NCBI GenBank assembly: GCA_015487435.1
Contig: WFPU01000315.1
Coordinates: 1 to 11,710, forward strand
Direction: 5' to 3'
Origin: Sulfurimonas sp.
GTDB lineage: Bacteria; Campylobacterota; Campylobacteria; Campylobacterales; Sulfurimonadaceae
Length of the DNA stretch: 11,710 nucleotides
Below the pieces are notes generated by a model that searched no databases, was not told the DNA's origin, and saw only the letters and a list, made by a program, of their open reading frames with translations. How positions within the stretch are numbered: position 1 is the stretch's first letter; each line of letters starts with the position of its first letter. The position numbers and the translations under genes are program-made. This document shows, in pieces, positions 5,830 through 11,710 of the stretch.

Positions 5830-7344
5830 ATGATAATAGATAATAATAATATTGATTACAAAAATTTTATATACGAAAGTGATGTTAAGCTAAACAGTTC
5901 ACAAGAGTATAAAGATTTTATTAATGCAGGACACTCGTTTTTAATAGACAATATTAAGAAGGGACGCCCTATATATGGTGTAACGACAGGCTATGGTGAA
6001 GCAGGACAGAATTATGCAGCTTTTGAAGAGGCAGAAGAACTTCAAAAGAATCTATTTACTTTTCATGGATGTGGTGTTGGAGAATATTTGAGTGAAGATA
6101 TATCTCGTATTATGATGACTGTTCGTATGATTTCTCTTGCAAAAGGGAAAAGTGGGATCAGTTATGATCTTTTAAAGCAGTTTGAACTTTTACTCAACAA
6201 CAAAATATATCCTTTAATCCCTTCTCAAGGTTCTGTTGGTGCTAGTGGAGATTTAACTCCATTATCTTATATCGCAGCTGTGATTGCAGGAGAAAGAGAA
6301 GTAATATATAAAGGTCAAGTCCGACCGACCAGTGAGGTATATGCTGAACTTGGTATTGCAGCTTATACTTTTAAACCAAAAGAAGCTTTAGCCATTATGA
6401 ATGGTACTGCTGCAATGAGTGCTATAGCCATTGATTCAATTGCAAAATTTGAAATATTACTGCATTCTGCAGAAAGCTTTGTGGCCGCAATTTTTGAACT
6501 TTTATTATGCGATACAACTCCTCTTGAGCCTTTTGTACATGACTCGAAGCCATTTGATGGACAACGTAAAACAGCAGCTTATATCTTAAAAAAATGTGAA
6601 GGCTCCAAATTAACGCATGAAGCATTTAGCCGATATGAAAATTTTCACTTGGAAAAAGAACAAAATATACAAGACAGATATTCCATTCGATGTGCACCAC
6701 AGGTACTAGGTGTTATTTATGACAACCTTGCAATTGCAAAAAGATGGATAGAAACAGAGATAAATGGTGTAAATGATAATCCTCTCATAGATCATATAGG
6801 TGGTAAGATTTATACATCAGGAAATTTTTATGGTGGATATATTGCTCACGCAATGGATACAATGCGTATTTGTGCCGGTAATTTAGCAGATATATTGGAT
6901 AAAGAATTTGGACTTTTAGTTGATCATAAATTTAATAAAGGATTGGGAGAAAGTTTAAAAATCAATACAAAATCAACACATCATGGATTTAAAGCTATGC
7001 AAATTACATTAAGCTCCTTAAGTGCTGATGTTATAATGAATACCATACCGGCATCCTTGCATTCTCGACCGACTGAATCTTTCAATCAAGATAAAGTGAG
7101 TATGGGAACAACTGCAGCATTGCATTTCCAAAAACAACTTCCAAATTTGGCTAATATGCTTAGCATTGCAATTCTTGGAATGGCACAAGCTGTTGATTTG
7201 AGAGGAGAAGAAAAATGCTCCGCTTTCTTACAACAAAATTATAGAAAAATTAGAGAAAAAATTGCACCTTTGACGGAAGATAGAAGAATGGATATAGACA
7301 TTAAGATTATTAATGAGATGCTCTATGGTGGTCAATTTGCATAA
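5830..7344 (+). CDS. Aromatic amino acid ammonia-lyase (TAL/PAL/HAL family)
   Basis: The 504-residue enzyme has the usual family length and an autocatalytic MIO cofactor site, Ala138-Ser139-Gly140 in G-S-V-G-A-S-G-D-L. The catalytic Tyr49 (I-Y-G-V-T-T-G), Asn191 (M-N-G-T), Tyr284 and Arg287 (D-R-Y-S-I-R-C-A-P-Q) and N-D-N-P (315-318) are all present. Where bacterial HutH has a glutamate in N-Q-E-D-H, this protein reads N-Q-D-K-V (Gln420), as tyrosine and phenylalanine lyases do. The substrate-selectivity pair is Phe78-His79. This argues against histidine catabolism, and no other hut gene is near. The likely role is to make a (hydroxy)cinnamate starter for the aryl polyene. The gene has its own promoter; GGATGA about 6-9 nt before ATG is the ribosome site. 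The exact amino acid substrate is unresolved. Confidence 0.9.
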   Translation: MIIDNNNIDYKNFIYESDVKLNSSQEYKDFINAGHSFLIDNIKKGRPIYGVTTGYGEAGQNYAAFEEAEELQKNLFTFHGCGVGEYLSEDISRIMMTVRMISLAKGKSGISYDLLKQFELLLNNKIYPLIPSQGSVGASGDLTPLSYIAAVIAGEREVIYKGQVRPTSEVYAELGIAAYTFKPKEALAIMNGTAAMSAIAIDSIAKFEILLHSAESFVAAIFELLLCDTTPLEPFVHDSKPFDGQRKTAAYILKKCEGSKLTHEAFSRYENFHLEKEQNIQDRYSIRCAPQVLGVIYDNLAIAKRWIETEINGVNDNPLIDHIGGKIYTSGNFYGGYIAHAMDTMRICAGNLADILDKEFGLLVDHKFNKGLGESLKINTKSTHHGFKAMQITLSSLSADVIMNTIPASLHSRPTESFNQDKVSMGTTAALHFQKQLPNLANMLSIAILGMAQAVDLRGEEKCSAFLQQNYRKIREKIAPLTEDRRMDIDIKIINEMLYGGQFA

Positions 7345-8035
7345 AAAGGTTCTTATTACTGGAGCAACAGGTGCAATAGGCGAGGCATGTGCACACTATT
7401 TTCATAATAATGGATACTTTGTGTATATACATTATAGAAACAATAAGACAAAAGCCAAAGCACTTGAAAGTGAACTTGTAAACTCAGAAATAATTAAATT
7501 TGACATTACAGATAAAGAGAGCATAGCTCAGGCATTAGAAAATATAGACATTGATGTCCTTGTTAATAATGCGGGCATTACAAAAGATAAACTCTTTTTT
7601 TGGATGGAAGATGATGAGTGGAAGGATGTTATAGAGACTTCTGTAAATGGCACCTATTATGTGACAAAAGCTTTGATAAAAAAGATGATGCTGAAAAAAA
7701 ATGGTGCAATCGTTAATGTGGCATCAATTTCCGGTCTTGTTGGAAATAGCGGGCAAACTAATTATTCAGCTGCAAAAGGAGCAATGATAGCTTTTACAAA
7801 AGCGTTGAGCGTTGAAATGGCTCGTTACAAAATTAGAGTAAATTGTGTAGCACCTGGGTTGATTGCTTCAGAGATGACAAAAGAGTTAGATTTAAAAGAA
7901 CAGAAAAAAATGATTCCTTTAGGTCGTATTGGAGAAGCAGATGAGGTGGCAGAATGTATCTTTTTTTTGGCAGACAAAGCTTCATTTGTAACAGGGGAAG
8001 TATTGAATATTAGTGGAGGAATGGTTCGTTCATGA
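7337..8035 (+). CDS. FabG-like 3-oxoacyl-ACP reductase (ApeQ-like ketoreductase)
   Basis: This classical short-chain dehydrogenase carries the NADP(H) motif T-G-A-T-G-A-I-G, the N-N-A-G motif, an active-site Ser (V-A-S-I-S), Tyr-x-x-x-Lys (Y-S-A-A-K, 13 residues after the Ser) and the P-G-L motif. It should reduce the 3-ketoacyl-ACP made by the KS/CLF pair to 3-hydroxyacyl-ACP. The frame is open from an ATG at 7313, but FabG proteins start a few residues before the glycine motif. The TTG at 7337, giving M-H-K-K-V-L-I-T-G, has GGTGG five nt upstream and overlaps the lyase by only 8 nt. ATG 7325 is the alternative; ATG 7313 would overlap the lyase by 32 nt. The end overlaps the glycosyltransferase start (ATGA). 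Confidence 0.88.
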   Translation: MHKKVLITGATGAIGEACAHYFHNNGYFVYIHYRNNKTKAKALESELVNSEIIKFDITDKESIAQALENIDIDVLVNNAGITKDKLFFWMEDDEWKDVIETSVNGTYYVTKALIKKMMLKKNGAIVNVASISGLVGNSGQTNYSAAKGAMIAFTKALSVEMARYKIRVNCVAPGLIASEMTKELDLKEQKKMIPLGRIGEADEVAECIFFLADKASFVTGEVLNISGGMVRS

Positions 8036-8751
8036 GAGATAATGTAGTTATTATACCAACTTACAATAACCCTAAAACTATTAAGCAGGTAGCTTTAGAC
8101 GTTGTAGAACATGGATATGAAACTATTATTGTGGATGATGGGTCTGATACTGAAATTGAACTCCTTTTTAAGCCTGAAGAAAAAAAGTTTATACATTTTG
8201 TCAAGCATGTACACAATAAAGGCAAAGGCGCAGCAATTACTAGTGGCTTACAAAAAGCCAAAGAACTTGGTTATCAATTTGCTGGTAGTATAGATGGAGA
8301 TGGACAGCATTTGGCTTCTGAGATGCAAAAACTCTTATCTGCATATGAAGGAAAAGAAATTATGATAGGCGCTCGTAATTTTGATCTTGAGCATGTACCT
8401 AAAGGTTCTAAATTTGGAAGATGGTTTTCAAATTTTTGGGCTTGCTGGGATACAGGCTATACGATCACAGACTCTCTTTCCGGTTATAGAATATACCCTG
8501 TGTCCATCCTAGATCTTGATATCAAAACAAATCGATTTGATTGGGAGATGGAAGTGCTTGTCCGACATGCAGATGCCGGAGGAGCCATTAAAGAAGTTAT
8601 CATCGAGTGTTATTATCCTTCACCTGAAGAAAGAGTAAGTCATTTTAAAAAATTTGATGATACCATGGCAATAGTTTGGGTGCATGTTCCAAGTCTTTGG
8701 AAGAAATGGACACATGCAATTCTCAATACTTTATTGTTTAGAAAAAAATAG
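8032..8751 (+). CDS. Family 2 glycosyltransferase (GT-A, dolichol-phosphate-sugar synthase-like)
   Basis: The 239-residue protein shows GT2 motifs in order: I-I-P-T-Y-N-N at 7-13, V-D-D-G-S-D (34-39) for nucleotide binding, N-K-G-K-G-A-A (62-68), the metal-binding D-G-D-G-Q-H (88-93), G-A-R-N (113-116) and D-S-L-S-G-Y-R (147-153). There is no clear membrane span except a weakly hydrophobic C-terminal end, so it is probably cytoplasmic and membrane-associated. APE clusters carry a GT2 next to, or fused with, an LPLAT acyltransferase (ApeJ type). Here the two are separate genes 11 nt apart. It probably transfers a sugar to the polyene, its lipid anchor or its aryl head; the donor and acceptor cannot be read from the sequence. 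Confidence 0.88.
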   Translation: MRDNVVIIPTYNNPKTIKQVALDVVEHGYETIIVDDGSDTEIELLFKPEEKKFIHFVKHVHNKGKGAAITSGLQKAKELGYQFAGSIDGDGQHLASEMQKLLSAYEGKEIMIGARNFDLEHVPKGSKFGRWFSNFWACWDTGYTITDSLSGYRIYPVSILDLDIKTNRFDWEMEVLVRHADAGGAIKEVIIECYYPSPEERVSHFKKFDDTMAIVWVHVPSLWKKWTHAILNTLLFRKK

Positions 8752-8762
8752 AGATAAAACAG

Positions 8763-9617
8763 ATGCAGACAAAACAAAGAGGAAGCGGTTGGAGTATTGC
8801 TCTTGTCTTTAATCTTTATCGCATTTTTGGGTATAGATGTATTTATTATCTTATGTATCCTGTGACATTCTTCTATTTCATATTTGCAGACAACGTGAAA
8901 AAATCACTCAAAGTTTATTATCAACATTTAGGGTATGAATTTAATAATCGAATCTACTATGAACATTTGCGTATGTTTGCAATTACAATGGTAGATAGGT
9001 TTATTACAAAGGCTTCTCCTGAAAGCTATGAGTTTATTTATGATGATAAAAAGAGACCTATTGAAATATTTCAACATGCAACTATTTTAATATTATCACA
9101 TTTTGGCGGATGGGCAGCTTCTTCAAACTCATCTAGAACAAGCAATACCATTAATATTGTTATGAAAGAGGCGCTGAAAGGGGATATTAAAAAGATAGAA
9201 GACTCTTTAGGTTATAAATCTAATACAAAAATTATAGATATCAGTCAAGGCCCGATTGCTGTATCCATTGCAATGGCAAATGCTCTAATGAATGATGAAG
9301 TCATGGCTATTATGGGAGACAGAGCTTCAAATGAAAATGCTAAAAGTGCTTTAAAGTTTTTAGGTGAAGATGCCTATTTTAATAAAAATCCTTTTGAAAT
9401 AGCATATAAGATGCGTAAACCTATTATGATCTATTTTGTTATTTGGATTGGTATGCAAAAATATAGAGTAGAATATATTGAAATCATTATTGATTATGAA
9501 AAAGAAGCGAATATGGCAATAACAGAAGCAATGCAAATCTATGTAAGCAAATATGAAAAACTTGTTCGAAAGTATCCAAATCAATGGCTGAATTTTTATG
9601 ATTTTTGGGCAAAATAG
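8763..9617 (+). CDS. LpxL/HtrB-superfamily acyltransferase (COG4261-like)
   Basis: The 284-residue protein has a hydrophobic segment near 27-42, typical of the inner-membrane anchor of lysophospholipid and lipid A acyltransferases. The motif I-L-S-H-F-G-G-W (His113) and later I-M-G-D-R (183-187) follow the family pattern. In the usual H-x4-D/E catalytic motif the acidic residue follows four positions after His; here it is Ala118. Activity may use a different acid, or the motif differs in this branch. The expected role is to join the polyene acyl chain, or a fatty acid, to a glycolipid, giving the membrane-bound APE lipid. It lies 11 nt after the GT2 gene, as in the fused glycosyltransferase-acyltransferases of other APE clusters. 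Confidence 0.78.
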   Translation: MQTKQRGSGWSIALVFNLYRIFGYRCIYYLMYPVTFFYFIFADNVKKSLKVYYQHLGYEFNNRIYYEHLRMFAITMVDRFITKASPESYEFIYDDKKRPIEIFQHATILILSHFGGWAASSNSSRTSNTINIVMKEALKGDIKKIEDSLGYKSNTKIIDISQGPIAVSIAMANALMNDEVMAIMGDRASNENAKSALKFLGEDAYFNKNPFEIAYKMRKPIMIYFVIWIGMQKYRVEYIEIIIDYEKEANMAITEAMQIYVSKYEKLVRKYPNQWLNFYDFWAK

Positions 9618-9628
9618 GTTAGAGATTT

Positions 9629-10066
9629 ATGCGAAAAACAAGCATTATATTTTCTTTGATTTTTGCACCTTTGTTCTTAATATATAAATCCTTCTATGGT
9701 CTGCAAACAGATTCCTTCGTCTACCTAGGAAGCAAATTACTGCCAGCCTTTTTGGCATCAATATTTTTTGTTGTATTTTTATTGTCTTTATTGTATAAAA
9801 AACATATGATTTTGCATTTTACACAGCAGTTTTATAAAAAAGAATTGTTAGACAAGGAAATTGAGTTTTTAAAAAAAAGTGATTTATACTGGGTGCTAGT
9901 AACTTTTTTCAATACTGCTTTACAAGTCTTGTTCGCTTTATTCTCAAATGATATAATATGGGCTTTTTATGCTTCTATTGGGTGGTATCTTTATTTTGCT
10001 GTTGCTCTTTTGATACAAGTAATATATGGCAAAATTTTTATTTTGAATGAAAGGAAAAGTATATGA
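9629..10066 (+). CDS. Four-helix membrane protein, COG4648-like
   Basis: This 145-residue hydrophobic protein has about four predicted membrane spans (roughly 5-23, 35-56, 86-106 and 110-134) and a charged loop at 57-85. The second half reads W-V-L-V-T-F-F-N (88-95), then W-A-F-Y (111-114) and a Tyr at 120. This follows the pattern W-x5-FN-x15-W-x2-Y-x5-Y that I recall from COG4648, the uncharacterised membrane family found in aryl polyene clusters and often mislabelled as a gyrase subunit. The match is from memory. It lies 11 nt after the acyltransferase, and its stop overlaps the LolA-like start (ATGA). A role in handling the lipid-linked polyene in the inner membrane is inference. Confidence 0.7.
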   Translation: MRKTSIIFSLIFAPLFLIYKSFYGLQTDSFVYLGSKLLPAFLASIFFVVFLLSLLYKKHMILHFTQQFYKKELLDKEIEFLKKSDLYWVLVTFFNTALQVLFALFSNDIIWAFYASIGWYLYFAVALLIQVIYGKIFILNERKSI

Positions 10067-10548
10067 AAATAATTTTATTTGTCCTTTTGCTCACAAGTAT
10101 TGTCTTCTCAAAAACATATGAATTTACTGAAACTAGATACAGTAATGCTTTGGATAAAGAGAGAAAACTTTATGGTGTTATTGACTTTTTAGATAAGGGT
10201 GTACGCATTAAATACAATGATACTGATATAGAATTGTTGTATAAAGATGGTGATTTTGAGTATTTAAAGGGGGGAGAAAAGCTTACATTGCAAGAGGGAC
10301 AAAAGAGTTATCTTACGAACTTTTTTAACATTATTTATCTTATACATAAAAATAATTTTCAAAAACTTTCCAATAATTTTTCAGTTGTCCGAAAAGAGAA
10401 TATGATAATTTTATATCCTACTGATGTGTCTAAAGAGTATGTTGAAAAGCTTAAGATAGCACAGACAAATAAGCAAGTTGATCAAATTACACTCTATTTA
10501 AAGAATGGGGATTATATCGATATTGGAATTGGTAATGAAATATATTAA
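10063..10548 (+). CDS. Periplasmic LolA-like outer-membrane lipoprotein carrier homologue (ApeL-like)
   Basis: The 161-residue product has a signal peptide M-K-I-I-L-F-V-L-L-L-T-S-I-V-F-S with likely cleavage after Ser16 and no lipobox Cys, so it should be a soluble periplasmic protein. The mature region alternates short polar strands, for example R-K-L-Y-G-V-I-D-F, V-R-I-K-Y, I-E-L-L-Y-K-D-G and Q-I-T-L-Y-L-K-N-G-D. These fit the half-barrel LolA fold and its typical late motif I-x-L-x-x-x-N-G-D. APE clusters encode such a carrier next to an MMPL exporter, and here the downstream exporter start overlaps this gene by 14 nt. It probably shuttles the APE lipid across the periplasm. The fold call rests on pattern and context, not on a strong motif. 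Confidence 0.72.
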   Translation: MKIILFVLLLTSIVFSKTYEFTETRYSNALDKERKLYGVIDFLDKGVRIKYNDTDIELLYKDGDFEYLKGGEKLTLQEGQKSYLTNFFNIIYLIHKNNFQKLSNNFSVVRKENMIILYPTDVSKEYVEKLKIAQTNKQVDQITLYLKNGDYIDIGIGNEIY

Positions 10549-11710
10549 TTTCGTAGTTTTTGCTCTTTTGATTTTTATCGCTTTTATACTAAAAGACTCT
10601 ATCAATATTTCTACAAATCTTCTCTCATTATTTGCACCAAAAGAATCTGTAAATACACTCTATATCGCCAATCAGTTAGGATATTCTAAAGAACTGTTTA
10701 TTGCAATTAAAGGTTTTGATTCTAATGCAAAAAATAAGCTAGAAGATATTGTCAAAGAATTAAACACTGTGAAAGAAGTAAAAAATATTACCTATACTTC
10801 TCTTCCTCCACAAAGCATTAGGGAATATTATAAAAAATATTATCCACTTTTAGCGACTTTTGATGATAGAAATATTTCTCAAAGTATATTACATAAAAAA
10901 TTAGAAAAGATATATTCGCAACAGTTGCACAGTTTTTTTTATCAGCCAGTAAATACCAATGATCCTCTGGGGCTTTTTCATATGCAACAGCAATTAGACA
11001 TTGCACATAAAGGGAAATATTTAGTTATTAATAATTATGGTTACCTTATTAAAGCTACGACCACTGTGAGCCCTTCTCAAGTGAAAAAAGCTGAAAAATT
11101 ATATGAAAACATTCAAAATATTATTAAGAAATACCCTCAAAGTATTGCATTTTCAGGTTTCTTTTATACAGTAGAGAATTCAGCAAAAATCAAAACTGAT
11201 GTGAAATATATTGCAACTTTATCGATCATAGTGCTACTGTTAATATATTTACTGATGTTAAAAGATAAAAAACTACTTGTCAATACGATTCTTGCTCAAA
11301 TTTCTTCTATGCTATTTGCTACACTCATTTGTACGACAACAATAGAGAATTTTGGAGCTTTGTCATTGGCTTTTGGTGTGAGTTTAAGTGCTGTAAGTAT
11401 TGATTACCTTTTCCATTATTATTTTCACAATTTTTATCACCAAAAGAAGTTTTTTGATAAAAATGTATTTTTTGGTTTTGTTACAACGATGAATGCTTTT
11501 TTCATTTTTTCATTCATTCCAATACCTTTAATTGCACAAATTAGTATATTCGCAGTATACTCTCTCTCTTTTGCATATATTATGTTTACATTTGCATTTA
11601 AATTTATAGGTATTAAGCAGTTTGAGCAGGTGCAAATTAAATATCAAGATTATCCTAAAGTTCCTGCAATAGTGATAACAGTAATATCAATAATACTCTT
11701 AATATATGCC
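10535..11710 (+). CDS. MMPL/RND-family exporter (ApeM-like), 3' end beyond the window
   Basis: The frame stays open from ATG 10535 to the window edge (392 codons, partial). It shows the N-terminal half of an MMPL transporter: one membrane span at about 3-20, a large periplasmic domain of about 200 residues (25-222), then a cluster of spans at about 225-242, 248-267, 272-290, 311-330 and 335-356, and the start of another at 376. The family signature lies in the fourth span: G-V-S-L-S-A-V-S-I-D-Y-L-F-H (Asp290, Tyr291, His294), matching the G-x-x-x-D-Y-x-x-H type motif for proton coupling. His294, His298 and His302 form a spaced histidine row. It is coupled to the LolA-like gene by a 14-nt overlap and should move the lipid-linked polyene out of the inner membrane. 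Confidence 0.88.
   Translation, partial: MKYINFVVFALLIFIAFILKDSINISTNLLSLFAPKESVNTLYIANQLGYSKELFIAIKGFDSNAKNKLEDIVKELNTVKEVKNITYTSLPPQSIREYYKKYYPLLATFDDRNISQSILHKKLEKIYSQQLHSFFYQPVNTNDPLGLFHMQQQLDIAHKGKYLVINNYGYLIKATTTVSPSQVKKAEKLYENIQNIIKKYPQSIAFSGFFYTVENSAKIKTDVKYIATLSIIVLLLIYLLMLKDKKLLVNTILAQISSMLFATLICTTTIENFGALSLAFGVSLSAVSIDYLFHYYFHNFYHQKKFFDKNVFFGFVTTMNAFFIFSFIPIPLIAQISIFAVYSLSFAYIMFTFAFKFIGIKQFEQVQIKYQDYPKVPAIVITVISIILLIYA

Noticed and set aside
7313..7336. Upstream ATG start for the FabG-like gene
   Set aside because: It would add eight residues before the normal N-terminus and overlap the lyase by 32 nt; a TTG with GGTGG in front fits the family length better, though ATG 7325 remains possible.
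5830..7344. Histidine ammonia-lyase (hutH) of histidine breakdown
   Set aside because: No hutU, hutI or hutG is nearby, the HutH glutamate is replaced by Gln420, and the gene lies in a pigment operon.
10818..11006. Minus-strand open frame inside the exporter gene
   Set aside because: It is antisense to an uninterrupted 392-codon MMPL frame with good motifs; no start context or family match.
1..11710. CRISPR array, insertion sequence or phage genes
   Set aside because: No regularly spaced repeats, transposase, integrase or phage structural genes are visible on either strand.

Overview
The window carries the left-hand part of an aryl polyene (APE) / flexirubin-type pigment gene cluster. It begins just after a tRNA-Val gene and runs off the right edge inside an MMPL-family exporter gene. 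The DNA is AT-rich (about one third G+C by eye), with short spacers, many 4-bp ATGA gene overlaps and strong extended -10 boxes. This fits a Campylobacterota (epsilonproteobacterial) genome such as the Arcobacter or Sulfurimonas groups. The taxonomic call is inference from composition and protein style, not from a marker gene.

Layout. (1) 54-128: tRNA-Val(GAC). (2) 239-2576, + strand: acyl carrier protein, hotdog dehydratase-like protein, ketosynthase, and a half-length chain-length-factor-like ketosynthase partner, with spacers from 3 nt to 4-nt overlaps. (3) 2614-4185, - strand: a small lipoprotein and an O-methyltransferase-like protein, convergent with block 2 and divergent from block 4. 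(4) 4275-5785, + strand: a flavin-dependent halogenase/monooxygenase-like protein with a TTG start and strong SD, then a FabZ/ApeI-like dehydratase. (5) 5830-11710, + strand, behind its own extended -10 promoter: an aromatic amino acid ammonia-lyase, a FabG/ApeQ-like ketoreductase, a family 2 glycosyltransferase, an LpxL/COG4261-like acyltransferase, a COG4648-like membrane protein, a LolA-like periplasmic protein and the first 392 codons of an MMPL/RND-type exporter.

How the genes fit together (inference from the known APE and flexirubin pathways). The ammonia-lyase deaminates an aromatic amino acid to an aryl-acrylate starter. After activation by an AMP ligase, which is not in this window, the starter is loaded on the ACP. 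It is then extended with malonyl units by the KS/CLF pair, reduced by the FabG-like KR and dehydrated by the hotdog proteins without enoyl reduction, giving a conjugated polyene. The methyltransferase and the flavoenzyme probably decorate the aryl head. The glycosyltransferase, acyltransferase, COG4648 protein, LolA-like protein, lipoprotein and exporter would attach the polyene to a lipid and move it to the outer membrane. The second ACP, AMP ligase, thioesterase and second KS (ApeR type) known from other APE clusters are absent here and may lie to the right.

Most interesting: the lyase has a mixed selectivity signature (Phe-His pair plus NQD), the cluster carries a halogenase-like enzyme, and three enzymes (first hotdog protein, methyltransferase, acyltransferase) appear to lack an expected catalytic residue.
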